From the NCBI GenBank assembly GCA_003427395.1, contig BFEA01000664.1, forward strand, positions 308,312 to 372,311: a stretch of DNA of 64,000 bases, in the 5' to 3' direction. The translations under genes and the position numbers were made by a program. The stretch is from Chara braunii (taxonomy: Eukaryota > Streptophyta > Charophyceae > Charales > Characeae). The stretch's first letter is position 1; each line of letters begins with the position of its first letter. The notes below the pieces were generated by a model. The model was given only the letters and a program-made list of their open reading frames with translations, had not been told where the DNA came from and ran no database searches. Below, one piece after another: positions 22,975 through 34,421 of the stretch.

Positions 22975-23935
22975 TTAGTAGTGCCAAATCATTACCATAC
23001 CAATGCCGAACCTGAAACAATCGACTCAAACTGTAGTAATTTGTATTATGTTGGCGCCGAACCTGTCTTGAGCCAGCATACCGTACCGAACCAATGTAGA
23101 CACCATACCGCACCAAATCCGAACCAATGTAGACACCATACCGCACCAAATCCGAACCTGAATAGCCTACACCATACCGGTGTTGAGCCTGTCCCGGACC
23201 TGAAAACTAGAGTCAGGCTGCTGTATCATGTCAACGCCGAACCGTACAACCATGTCGTGATAGTTTCGAACCTACCCCGAACCAAATTGCCGGGCCTGAA
23301 CCGAACCAGCGGCCGCACAAGGTATAATAAAGTCACACGGTACATCTCAAAATCATCCCAGTACAATACCGCGTTGATCATCCGACCCGCACCCACTATA
23401 TCACACAGGCTGTAGCGAAGCTACCAATCAGGCAAATTAGGTCAGCCGCGTGAGTGATCTCGATTGTCGGAAGGAAAAGAGAGCCGTTAGAATTAGAGTA
23501 AATAGAAAATCCAGCGCCAAAACTCATTGCGAATAATAAGATAAAATTAGTCAAAATTTTGATAATCATTGGTTTTCTTCCCTTTTATCATTTTTAATCA
23601 TATTTCTTATTTCCTAATTCTACTATCGAAAATAATGAAAATAAAAGCAATTTCATCAAAAGTGAATTCCGATGGGATTTAATTAAATAGCGAAAACTCC
23701 CATGTTTTCTTTTTCTTTTGTAGTTTTAATTATTTTTCCTATTTCAAATTCTATTACCAGAAATAACAAATAATGAAAGCGATTCCATTAAAATTAAAAA
23801 CCAAGAAAATTTAATAAAATAGAGAATATCCCGTTTTTTTTCTCCCTTCCGCTGTTTTTAATTCTTTTCCCCGTTTTTAATTTTTAATATTAAAATTAAC
23901 GATTTCAGGGGCTTCATTCCCGCACCAGTTGTGCA
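22975..23935. repeat. Dispersed repeat R1, copy 2
   Basis: Degenerate units around GCCGAACCTGA and CACCATACCG (22990-23300), including a 34-bp near-exact duplication (CAATGTAGACACCATACCGC), then AT-rich DNA built of two to three roughly 120-bp units (TTCTA.TA.C.GAAATAA), ending GGGGCTTCATTCCC. Same layout as 7430-8760. Confidence 0.7.
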
Positions 23936-24236
23936 GCGTAAAAGGACCACGCCAAGGCCTACTCTCAAATTACCGCCCCGCGGCCAGTCGTTTCGGTTTT
24001 GGGCCCGGAACCGACGAAAACAATAGGCACTAGGTACGACAGACGCGACAGTTCCTTTCATCGATTTCAAGCGTCAGTGTCGATACCCGACATGGAGAAT
24101 ATTAGGGGTCTCTTTCCGACCCCTAATTTTTGTCGACGGCTCGGTCGAAAGTCCCGGTCAATCCCCTTTTAGGCAGATAATCTAAAGGTCAATCCTTCGG
24201 ATTTCGGGTGGCCGACTGACCTTCGGCCGCCCAACA
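23936..24236. other. No gene seen; perfect 10-bp hairpin
   Basis: Contains ATTAGGGGTC/GACCCCTAAT (24101-24110 and 24118-24127, 7-nt loop) and GGCCGA/TCGGCC near 24210-24229. Confidence 0.6.
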
Positions 24237-24690
24237 CCGGAATGTCATCATGTGAGAGTTGAGCCATGCATGTGAGTGAGACTTGCTCAAACACATGCTT
24301 GTGACTTATGAAATCAACCAATCATGAACCGGAANGAATGTCATCATGTGAGAGTTGAGCCATGCATGTGAGTGAGACTTGCTCAAACACATGCTTGTGA
24401 CTTATGAAATCAACCAATCATGAACCGGAATGTCATCATGTGAGAGTTGAGTCATGCATGTGAGTGAGACTTGCTCAAACATATGCTTGTGACTCATGAA
24501 CACAACCAATCATGAACCAGAATGTCATCATGTGAGAGTTGAGCCATGCATGTGAGTGAGACTTGCTCAAACACATGCTTNCTTGTGACTCATGAACACA
24601 ACCAATCATGAACCAGAATGTCATCATGTGAGAGTTGAGCCATGCATGTGAGTGAGACTTGCTCAAACACATGCTTATGGCTCACGAGAT
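24237..24690. repeat. 92-bp satellite, about 5 copies
   Basis: Units begin near CCGGAATGTCATCATGTGAG and contain GAGCCATGCATGTGAGTGAG and CTTGCTCAAACACATGC. Single N bases at 24335 and 24582 mark assembly joins inside the array, so the true length may be larger. It leads directly into a related 91-bp array. Confidence 0.92.
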
Positions 24691-25930
24691 CATCCACGGA
24701 AGAATCGGATCATCATCTACTCCTATGTGAGTGAAAAGCAAAAGTTGGACAAATCACAAGATTTGAGCATGAGGTCATCTATGGAAGAATCGGGACTTCA
24801 CCTACTACTATGTGAGTGAAAAGCAAGAGTTAGACAAGATCAAAACACAAGTGTTGAGCATGAGATCATCCAAGGGAGAATCGGAACTTCACCTACTACT
24901 TATGTGAGTGAAAAGCAAGAGTTAGACAAGACCAGCTCACAAGATTTGAGCATGAGATCATCCATGGAAAAATTGAGACTTCACCTACTACTATGTGAGT
25001 GAAAGCATGACTTGGATTAGACCAAATCACAAGCGTGAAGCATGAGATCATCCATGGAAGAATCGGGACTTCACCTACTACTATGTGAGTGAAAAGCAAG
25101 AGTTGGACAAGATCAAAACACAAGATTTGAGCATGAGATCATCCAAGGAAGAATCGGAACATCATCTACTACTATGTGAGTGAAAGTCATGAACTAGACA
25201 AAGTCAAAACACAAGATTGGAGCATGATATTATCCACGGAAGAATCGGGACTTCACCTACTACTATGTGAGTGCAAAACAAGAGTTAGACAAGATCAAAA
25301 CACTAGATTTGAGCATGAGATCATCCAAGGGAGAATCGAAACTTCACCTACTACTATGTGAGTGAAAAGCAAGAGTTAGACAAGACCAAATCGCAAGATT
25401 TGAGCATGAGATCATCCATGGAAGAATCGGGACTTCACCCACTACTATGTGAGTGAAAAACAAGAGTTAGATAAGATCAAAACACAAGATTTGAGCATGA
25501 GATCATCCAAGGGAGAATCGGGACTTCACCTACTATTATGTGAGTGAAAAGCAAGAGTTAGACAAGATCAAAACACAAGATTTGAGCATGAGATCATCCA
25601 AGGAAGAATCGGAACTTCGCCTACTACTTTGTGAGTGAAAAGCATGACATAGATTAGACCAAATCACAAGTTTGAAGCATGAGATCATCCATGGAAGAAT
25701 CGGGACTTCACCTACTACTATGTGAGTGAAAAGCAAGGGTTGGACAAGATCAAAACACAAGATTTGATCATGAGATCATCCAAGGAAGAATCGGAACATC
25801 ATCTACTACTATGTGAGTGAAAATCATGAACTAGACAAAGTCAAAACACAAGATTGGAGCATGATATCATCCATGGAAGAATCGGGACATCATCTTCTAC
25901 TATGTGACTGAAAAGCATGAGCTAGACAAG
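24691..25930. repeat. 91-bp satellite, about 13-14 copies
   Basis: Units contain GAGCATGAGATCATCCA, GAAGAATCGGGACTTCACC, TACTACTATGTGAGTGAAA and AGTTAGACAAGA(T/C)CAAA. Period 91 bp with small indels. It shares GAATCGG and AGCAAGAGTT-like words with the array at 42961. No spacers are present, so it is a satellite, not a CRISPR. The array ends at a (GAA)n tract, as does the other. Confidence 0.93.
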
Positions 25931-25955
25931 CCTCTAGGAAGGAGAAGGAGAAGAA

Positions 25956-25987
<32 letters not shown>

Positions 25988-26096
25988 AAGAGAAAGAGAT
26001 GAAGAAGAAGGAGAAGGAGAAGAAGAAGAAGAACGGGAAGGAGAATAAGAGAAGAAGAAAAAGAAGAAGAAGAGGGAGAAGAAGAAGAAGAAGAAT
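25931..26096. repeat. (GAA)n-rich tract
   Basis: Imperfect GAA/AGG repeats over about 165 bp, directly after the satellite. Confidence 0.9.
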
Positions 26097-26167
26097 GGCG
26101 TAGTTGCCACTCCGGCCTCCATCAGTTCCCTGGCCTTGATGATCCAGTCGTGCTTGATCACGCTAAT

Positions 26168-26743
26168 CTATTGTTCAAACGAATGACTGGGCATAGGCCC
26201 AAACTCATGTTCCCATCTGAAGCGTCCCTCTTGTAACCTGCTTGCAGTGGGTCGCCCTTCTTCTCTAGGCCTCGTGATTTCATTCGTTTCATCACCACTG
26301 CGAATCTCAATGACCTCCAGCACCTCGTCCTCATCCTCTTCCCTCTGTACAGGGCTAAACTCACCCGTAAGATTTTCAGGGTTCCAGTTACAGGGAACAT
26401 CCACCCTCCTTTCGCATTCCTCCCCAAAGTCCGTGTATCCCCTCTCACAACTGCCATGGCCGCTTCGCTCGTCACGCAGGCTCTCTCTTTCCTCTCCCTC
26501 TTTTTCACAATTTTTATTCATACCTTGCCTTCCTTTGCCCTCCTCGTACCGTCGCTCACACCGGTTACTGCCTTCGGCCTCCTCCCTGGCGAGGCTCTGA
26601 ACCCTTTCTTCCTCCGATTCACCCCTTTCTCCCACGCTCGCTCTCTCTCCCTCGCTTTCACTCCCCGATGAGATATATATTTCGTCCCCTTTTTTGATAT
26701 GCGAGGGTCTCTTGCATACAAGTTTTCCTGCTACTCTGCCCAA
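26168..26743 (-). pseudogene. pol: C-terminal tail ORF of the minus-strand gypsy element
   Basis: Open for 191 codons on the minus strand, downstream of integrase in the element's direction. Highly charged and Glu/Arg-rich (SESEGERASVGERGES, EEDEDEVLEVIEI), with no catalytic motif. Likely the polyprotein tail after integrase, or a separate short ORF. No chromodomain recognised. Confidence 0.5.
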
Positions 26744-27224
26744 TACTTGTTTGGGCAGGTACCCTACATACAGTTTCCTCTTTACAGTTTTCTGCTCCCC
26801 ACTTGGTCCCGCTCCTTCTCTCTAGTTGGGCGTGTTAATCATATTGTTGTCATTTTCGTTGCCGAATTCCATTCTTGCTTTTAAGGTTTCTTCCCTGATC
26901 CTGTTATAACAAAACAACAGCCACCGAGCCCCGCACACACACATTCCCTCAGTTCGATAGAAGATATCTCCCCCGAGCGCTCCCTGTATCCCTCATACAA
27001 AAAAACATTGTACATCACCCCTTCATACGGACGCCGTAGTTGCAGAAACCCATCATACCCCCCCCAAAAAAACTATGGTACAATGCCTTAGGCGTCCTTT
27101 TCCGATACCACCCAGCCCTTACACAAAAAAAACCCATGGCGCAAAGGTGTGATGGCACCCCATTTTGTCAATCAGCCCAAGCAGTTACCCTCCCCCCAAA
27201 TAAATTCCACAGCCATAGTCAGTG
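26744..27224 (-). other. Degenerate pol 3' segment, no clear domain
   Basis: Lies between the integrase GPF module and the charged tail. C and A homopolymers (27058-27070, 27123-27132, 27192-27201) break every frame. Confidence 0.4.
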
Positions 27225-28640
27225 TCAACCAATATAGTGTAGGCATGGCTGCTGCCGGCTCTGAGTTTGTGAACTCCTCAGTTTCCTTATCCTGGGCCTC
27301 CTGAAGCCATTGTTCCACTGGATCCCAACTATGCCTGGGAAGGGTCCTTTCAATCCGGTTTCATCCAAGTCTTCCAATTCAAAGGTGTTCAGTCTCACAT
27401 GCTTAGCAATTTGGGAGGGGCCTTTGAACCTCTTTCCCAATTGTCCAGACCAGGTGATTTCCAGTGTCGAGTTTCTAACCAGTACGATTCCCCCACCTGA
27501 AGTGGCTCTTTTCGGATATTCTTGACCTGATCCCACCTTGATTTATCCCTCATCCTGCTATCCAGTACCTGATTGACAATGTCTTCCATGTCTTCCTCGT
27601 TTCTAAGGACCTGTTCAGATCGTGCCTCAATTAGCTCTTTTGTGGTGATGTGCGGATAGTCATCTAACATGTTTCTGGTGGATATCAAGGCTTCCACGGG
27701 GAAAACGATCTCTCTTCCATAGAGTTCCGCTGGGATACATCCCGTTGTCCTCTTAGGTGTCGTTTTCTCCGAAAAGACAACCTGCTTAAGGTATCTAGGC
27801 CAACTCCCCAGATCGTCTGCCGCGAGCTTCGCAATTGTGTTCTTCAAGGTTCAGTGCCCCTTTTCCACAGGTGCATTAGCCTCCGGGTGATATGGCTCGA
27901 TGAGCTTGATAGGTACCCAGAGCCTTTTAAGCATTACCAACACTTTTTGGTTTACAAATTTCGTTCCATTGTCTGCTGTGAACCTCCTGATGAAGAGGTG
28001 CCTCATGTAAAAATCCTCTATCAAATCTGCTACGTTTTTCCCCGTCTTTTTCTTGAGGGCGACTGCCTACACGAACCCACTCAAGTTGTCCTGTGCATCC
28101 AGAATATACCTCTATCCATCCCTTGATATAGGCATGATTGCAAGTTCAAGGTGGACCAGATGTCCCGGCCCTAGCACCCGCGTTGGTCTAAGTGGCTCGA
28201 AGACGAGGGCCGAGCTCCGTTCCTGGTTGATCGGACAAGTCTGACTGTACGAGGCCACCATACCCGCCATGCTTGGCCAATAATAGAGAGGGTTTATTTT
28301 TGCAAGGGTCCCTTTGGACGATGGATGTCCCCCTGCTAGTCCGTTGTGCATCGCCTGGATTACGTCCATCTGCCTAGACCTCCCGCAAGCGACTCTCCTA
28401 GGCGTAACGCCTTCCTCTCTTCTGAACAAATGGCCGCATCTTAGGACGTACCTCTCGACCTCCTCCCTTGCTTCAAGTCTGACCTCCACAGGTTGCTTGT
28501 TTCCTACCAGCAGCAACCCGATTTCTCGAAAGATCCCTTCATACATCTGAATGTAGAAAAACTCCTCTTTCTGATCCTCGCCCTGCCTCTCCTGCATGTG
28601 GTTCATCAATAACTGCAACTCCTTTTGTTCCCAAGACTCT
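27225..28640 (-). pseudogene. pol: Integrase of the minus-strand gypsy element (TGA in core)
   Basis: On the minus strand the zinc-binding part (MHNGLAGGHPSSKGTL, then CPINQ, where the first Cys of a CxxC is kept and the second is Asn) lies at about 28240-28350. The core has Asp in the LDAQDN segment (~28100), Asp in TADNGTKF (~27975) and Glu in HPEANAPVEKGH (~27880), directly followed by TGA. The frame is then open (27395-27847) into a GPF-like module (LGKRFKGPSQIA, LKGPFPGIVG) at 27300-27440. Frameshifts near 28110 and 27400. Inactive, but all three DDE residues are still readable. Confidence 0.85.
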
Positions 28641-28944
28641 ACTTAACTCGTCACGGTTTCGCGACCTCCCTCAACAACCATCGCTATCAATTCCTCCCTC
28701 GTACCCACTATCGCACTTCACGAATCCTTCTCCTCTTTGCGTCTTTGTGTGGTGACTGACCCTTCCCTAAGCTCCGCAACTACAGCAGGCGCCTCTTTTT
28801 CCAAAGTCTGAATCAACAACTCCCCCGACGAACATACTTCGCTCATCATTTCGTTATCCATCGCAAGGGCTCCTCCTTCGTATTCAAGGAATGCGTTGAT
28901 GGGTTTCGCATCCTCCACCCCTTCGGGTGTGATGCAGACCGGAC
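28641..28944 (-). pseudogene. pol: RNase H-integrase connecting region
   Basis: Open from 29020 to 28718 (LSPVCITPEGVEDAKP, then an acidic Glu-rich stretch). It continues the pol polyprotein without a recognised domain. A frame break follows near 28715. Confidence 0.6.
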
Positions 28945-29467
28945 TTAGCCCATCGCCGTGTTTGTTAGTCCAACAATTTGTTCGATCTTGTAATCGAACT
29001 GCCAAATGAAGCCTACCCATCTCTCAACCGTCGGATCTATAGGCTTGTAATGTTTTAAACATTGGTCGGATCGATCCTCAGGATAAAACGCCTCCCGAAT
29101 AGGTAGGCTTGGAAGGTCTTGAGGCAATGTAGAACGGCTAGGACCTCCTTTTTGAACTGGGAGTATCGCCGTTCTGCAGAGTTCAGGGTTCTACTTTCGA
29201 ACCTAATTGGCCTTTCTTTCCTTTCCTCATCTTTTTGTATCAAAACGTCCCCTACGGCCAAGGGTCCACGTCCGTCTCGAGAATAAATGGTCGTCCAACC
29301 TCATCATTAAAATAGGGCGCCGCCAAGGTGACTTGTTCTGATGTCAATATGTCCTTGAGGGTTTGGACAACTGCCTCTCGCTCCTCAGTCCAATCCATGG
29401 TTCCTTCCTCTTTGATCATGGCGCGGATAGGCTCGACAATTTTGGCAAAATTTTTAGTAAAAATCCT
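28945..29467 (-). pseudogene. pol: RNase H domain of the minus-strand element
   Basis: Minus-strand reading shows FILETDVDP (first acidic residue, ~29270), then LNSAERRYSQFKKEVLAVL (Glu, ~29150-29205) and FILRIDPTN (Asp, ~29070). Before it lies the RT thumb/connection (TMDWTEEREAVVQTLKDI). Several frame changes occur between 29060 and 29470. Confidence 0.8.
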
Positions 29468-30518
29468 TCAAAAGCCAACTACGTCGAAGAATGCTCTTAC
29501 CTCCGGTGTCGTGCCCAGGGGCGTTGGCCATTGAGATATCTTATCGCTTTTTGTCGGGTCTGGCTTCCTCCCATATGCTCCACAACGGAATCCCTGTATG
29601 GTTACCTCCGGAACTGCCAGAATACTCTTTTGTCTGCTAGCCGGGATGTTGTATACTAGGAAACAACGGAGTAAGTCCTTGATGTCCTGTAGATGGTCCC
29701 ACACGAATTTTCGAATTCCCGGCTGAACTTTCGTCTCGTCCTTCTCCTGGGCGCCTTTGATCGTTTTGTGGTCGATCTAGGGTTCACATTTCTCTGGGAA
29801 CATGTCCTCGACTACGGCGAGCATCCTCCTTTGTGCGTTGGTCACCACGCTCATAAAACCCATAGAGGTTACCTGCATCTGCAACTGTCCTACGGGAGTA
29901 TGCATTGCGGTGTATGGTCTGTCCCGAGTGGCCAATGGGAGTTGATCGTACCCTGAATACAAGTTTACCAGGGAGTAAATGCTCTGGCAGGCATGAGATT
30001 CTGCCAACAAGTCGTCCTGTGGTAGTGAACCGGCATCCCGATTTGCAGATCTTGAATCCACCTCAGCGTCTTGTTGGGCTTTCGAAAGACGAACCACCTA
30101 TTTGCATACGGATATGTGGTAGGCTCTGCGATGAAGGAGTCCATTTTTGCTCTAAGTAGGTCCATCACTTCTCCCGCTATCCCGAACTCGTAGGTTGGCC
30201 CTTTATCATTCCACCACTCATGCTCTACTGTGTGGATCCTAACCGGAGGGATTAGCTTCGCGTCTAACCGCCCCTTCTGATGATCACTAAAGGCGAATGC
30301 CAGGTGAAACTCCTGACACGTCCTCTTGATCAAGAGGGTTTCTTCTTCTATTAAAAATCCCTCTATTCCTATCCTCATGGTGTCGGCCACGTCATCCGGT
30401 GTCTGATGTCCTTCCGTCACCCGCCTTTCTCGAATTACTCGAAGAACCTCTTCTTCCTTTTCTAGAGCCTCCTCCGTAGATGTCTCTGGTAGGATTGTGA
30501 CTGGCTTAGTTTTCTTCC
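29468..30518 (-). pseudogene. pol: Reverse transcriptase of the minus-strand element (two catalytic sites lost)
   Basis: Order on the minus strand: WFVFRKPNKTLRWIQDLQ fingers motif (~30050-30105); motif A reads YSLVNLYSGYDQ (~29945-29980), with Asn where the catalytic Asp should be; motif C, normally Y-x-D-D, reads stop-Ile-Asp-His (~29774-29785); then FVWDHLQDIKDLLRCF and EVTIQGFRCGAYGRKPDP. Several frameshifts occur as well. The enzyme is dead at both catalytic motifs. The clade is not certain; no chromodomain is seen downstream, so it is probably not a chromovirus. Confidence 0.85.
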
Positions 30519-30981
30519 CTACCGGTTTGTACTTTCGAACACTTCCTTCCGGGATCTTTCTTCTAAAAAATGAACAGTTGGGATTGCCCTTGTTGTCTCC
30601 GCGACCCACAGTTGAATATTGATTATCTTTCCGTTCAAATAGTATCCCTTCCGTACTTCCTCTTCAAATTTGACCAGCGCTATCGAGTCTACCCCTATTC
30701 TGTGATATCTGATAGTTATGATGAGCTGTAGCAAATCGGGGATTTCGAGCGCGACGTCTGATGTCTCCCTCTGCACCTCTTTCAGCTTGGATAGATTGGC
30801 CCCAAGTTCAACCTCCGATTCCCTTTCCACTACCATGACCCCTAAGACGTCGTCCTCCTGTCTCCTCTTCTTCTGAGGCAGACCCATCTTGATTCATTCT
30901 TTCTTGTTGAATGCCTCCTCAATCATGATTTCTACCCTTTCTCTCATTCCCTCCATTCGAGCGAAAGCCCCCTTTCGAGCA
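30519..30981 (-). pseudogene. pol: Protease-RT linker of the minus-strand element
   Basis: Open from 30887 to 30519 (KKRRQEDDVLGVMVVERES, then LWVAETTRAIPTVHF). It lies between protease and RT in the right order, with no known domain. Frame breaks on both sides. Confidence 0.5.
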
Positions 30982-31500
30982 CTATCTTCGAACGAAGGCG
31001 AGCATGTCGCCAATGACTGGGTCCTCACGGCCAGTTACTGGGTCCTCTAAGTCTACCATGGATGTCCCATCATGCAGATGCATCCCTATCATTTCTACAC
31101 TGGCGCACCATGGTCTCTCGAGGATTATGTTGTGGTTCATCTCGTCTAATTCGGTCATCCGTTGAAAGGACCAGATCGACTCTCGGACGCCTGCCTTGAC
31201 CACATATTTGTTGACGTATCTTGAAAACGGGATCTCGCCACCGGCCCCTCGGATGCTCCCCATTACGTCCTTGTTAACCTCACAGTCGGTAAACTGTTGC
31301 AAAGTCTCTCCTTATAAGTGTGATTTCCGCACCTCCATCTACTAGAGCGTCTGTGTGATGCGTCCCGATCTGCACTTTTAGCTTTCCTACGGACAACGCA
31401 TGGAAACTAAGCTTCGTCCCGGGTGGAGCCCTCATGACTTCCCCGCCTTCACAGTCTGGTAAGCTTAAGCGGATGTCCGCGAAAGCCTTTTCTAGATTCT
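30982..31500 (-). pseudogene. pol: Aspartic protease of the minus-strand element
   Basis: The retropepsin active-site loop reads ALVDGGAEITLIRR (~31315-31355); Gly replaces the usual Ser/Thr after the Asp, which is unusual. A frameshift near 31290 separates it from the C-terminal half, which ends NIILERPWCAS (~31100-31130), matching the hydrophobic-ILG..W segment of retroviral proteases, followed by HDGTSMVDLEDP. Confidence 0.75.
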
Positions 31501-32200
31501 CCAAATCTCCAGGAATCCTTTGAAGGTTAGCGACTTCTTGCGAAGTTTCCTCTTCCTTTTCCTCTTCCTGTGATTCCGGATTGTCGTCTACCTCCACCCG
31601 TCGGCGAGTCAATAGTTGTCTAAGCCCTTTGAGCAGTCTGGGGCTTGCTTGCAACATGGTCTGAAAGGATACTGATACCATGGTTCCCAGTAACTTGCAA
31701 AGAGTGTCGTCGATCTTCGGCATAGTTAGGATCGGGATTTGATACCTGAACTTTTTCTTTGCAGCGGTGACCTTATCCGTAGGCTCCTCTTTCCTAGGTT
31801 TTCCATAAACTTTCTCCGGTTCCCCGGTTTCAGGCTCCGCTTGGGCCGCGATGCCTCCAACAACCTCCTCCATCACTGTATCATGGATAACTCTTCTCCC
31901 TGCCGTTCCCAGTCGAGTAGTCGCGTTCACCCTATCGCGCCCGTCACTTTCTAGGATAAAGTTAACTTGGGGTTCGTGCCCTCGGGGCTGATCCCAGACG
32001 ATTTCGGCTATTGGTTCGACCTCTACCGCTACTATGTCTAGGTCGTTGAGAACAATAACGGCACGCCGCATTCCGCCAGGCGAGTTCCAGGTCACTCGCT
32101 CCCCCCGAGGACCAAATATTTCTCCTTTTATTGACGTGGTGCACCTCTTTCTCATGATATCGTGGTTGAGCTTTGGGCAAGCTCTGCACAAAATGTCCAA
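31501..32200 (-). pseudogene. gag: Gag-protease junction with zinc-knuckle remnant
   Basis: The start around 32150-32200 keeps parts of a zinc knuckle split across two frames (MVGHFVQS in one, CPKLNHD in the other). The frame is then open for about 300 codons (EIFGPRGERVTWNSPGG, Glu-rich linker near 31560) into the protease. Confidence 0.6.
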
Positions 32201-33712
32201 CCATCATCGGCGGGGTCTCTCCTGTTAAACCCCCGGCTGGCCATTCCTGCTGGGACCACTGCTTCTTGGGGAGGGAGCGAGGGTCGGAATACTTGTGCCT
32301 GCATAACCATTAGTGCGTTTTCCACCCTTTCTATCTTATTGTCGACTCCGTGCACGCGTTCATGTAGGCTTTTGATCCCCCTTTTCACCTTATCCCTGTC
32401 TCACCGGTCAGATCTATGACTTCTCCTTCTTTAAGCAAGGCCAATGACTCGGTTACTACCGTTTTCTGAGCAAAGTCCGTTACCGTACTGAAATCAACAT
32501 CCCTCGTATTCACGAATTTGCTCGTCTGCTGGTATGCTTACTTGTCCTTATCGAACTTAGAGAACTGCGTCAGGAAATGCTTGCTCATTATTCGGTCCGT
32601 TACCCTGAGGATCCTTAGCGCCACCAGGGTGAATTCTCTCAGGAAGTCATTGTATGTGGCGAAGTTCCTCCTTTGTACTGTCGTTAATTCAACTTCTGTT
32701 GCCATCTTTTATGCCGCTAGATACTTCCTCATCATCACATCCCGGATCTCCTTCCAAGACCTGCTCACGACAACGATAGCCATTATGTCTCGTCCTAGGC
32801 TCAGCGACACATGTTGTCCTAGGTGATCCATCTCTTCCTCTTCACTCCACTTCAGTAACGCAGCCAGGTTCTCGTAGTCTATTAGGAACTCGGTGATGTT
32901 TGCCCCGTCAAACGCTAGCTTTTGCTTAGCGTCCACGAGGTACCCTTGGTTTTTGTTTAGTGCTCGTGTGAGAGATGACACCATCTTTCTAAGGCCACCC
33001 TCGGAGCTGATGGTCTCGCCCGCCGTACAAGTTTCCTGCCCCTCCTTGCCGGCCCTTTGTCCTTCTCTGTTTTTTGCAGTCCCCTCCGGATCAAACCATC
33101 CCAATACCCTTTCCCTAAGGCTCCAGAGTCCCTCGCACCCCCACATAACTATCGGCGCGGCCGGCAGATGATTGACCCTGCTGTCGATGGCTGGCGGATT
33201 TGTAGTTTTTTCCGCTTCTATCCCAAGGGAGTTCTCCCTCTCTTTCCTTCTCTTGCTAGGTGTTCCTTCGCAATCACTATCCTTATCCCCCTGCCCGATT
33301 CCGCCTCGGTTGGCCTTTCGTTCGTCACGCGGTTTTTCCCTCGGAGGGTCTTCCTCGTTTCCAATCATCATTTCCTCGATCAATCTTACCTTGTACTCCG
33401 CAGTTCTCTTTTCTATCTCTGCTAGTTTGTGCCTTGCGTCTGTGATCCTCACCTTTTTTGACACAGCTCCATCTGAATTTCGTGGGCTCGATCTCTCTTT
33501 CTTTCTACCCTCCCTGGTTTCCTGGTCCCTTGTTTGCTTCTCCCAGCTTTTCCCGAGCTTTCTCCTGAGGAGATCTCTTTCCTATTCCCCTTGGCTCCGT
33601 CCGGATTTGTCGATTCTCTGTCCTTTTGGCCCTCTTCGCTTTGTATGGCGCTGCCTCCTATGCCCGGTCCTCCCTTGCTCCTACGATTGCCTGTCTCATC
33701 TTCCGTTGCCAT
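32201..33712 (-). pseudogene. gag: Gag of the minus-strand gypsy element
   Basis: Likely start ATG at 33712 (MATEDETGNRRSKGG), a basic, charged N-terminus, and a frameshift near 33450. Then an open stretch (33464-32709) with coiled-coil-like DARHKLAEIEKRTAEYK and a capsid-like segment: KLAFDGANITEFLIDYE, LKWSEEEEMDHLGQHV, WKEIRDVMMRKYLAA. It continues degraded into VENALMVMQAQVF (32388-32152). The order gag, protease, RT, RNase H, integrase on one strand is that of Ty3/gypsy. Confidence 0.75.
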
Positions 33713-33913
33713 GTTGCCTAGATCTGCATAAGCCAGAGGATTTCCCGGGACACAGGCAACTCGGGACTTTTAGGTTCCGCAGGCCCTAGTCCTTTCGGTT
33801 TACTTTATTCAAAAAATCAGTCCCTCCCCCCCATTTCTGTCCTCTGATTGTTTTTCTGAAAAGAGCCCGTAACCGACCCACTTCTCTATAGTGCCAAGGA
33901 AAAAAACTCAGTT

Positions 33914-33947
<34 letters not shown>

Positions 33948-34421
33948 ACAGCTCGTTTAGAATGTTCCAGTTTGCATCGCCGGGCGCACAGGAGTTCCGG
34001 TTGGGCACTCCGTCAGGGAGGGTCCCTGGTCAGCGTTTCTTTTATCGTTTTTGAGGGGGGTTCTCAACCTTTCTGGTTATGGCGATTATCGTGGATCTAT
34101 CCCCTCATGGGTTTATACAGAATGCGAGTTCGGCTACTATTACTTCCTAATTGGCGCAAGCGCACCAGTAGTGGGGGTCCTTCCTAGGGATCGAGCCTTC
34201 GTTGGGTATTCAGAAATGTCCATACTTAGCCACGCGTGGTTCAGTAAGGTTCGCATCTGCTATGGTCGACCTGCCTTGGCCAAGTGCGCCCCCTCCCTAC
34301 TTCCCAGACTTCGTGGTTTTACCGTCCCTTCCTTGTTTTGCAGCGGCGTGTTTTGACTGTCTGGCTCTGACGGTCCTTTCCCATTTCCTTCGGTGAGCCC
34401 CTATATGTGATAGAGTATACT
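33713..34421. other. Spacer between ORF cluster and gag; 31-nt poly-T
   Basis: Poly-T at 33916-33946 (poly-A on the minus strand). On the minus strand an AATAAA word overlaps the stop of unit D (about 34419-34426). No coding segment recognised. Confidence 0.55.

Noticed and set aside
24237-25930. CRISPR-like array
   Set aside because: Repeats are contiguous with no unique spacers, and the context is eukaryotic; it is a satellite.
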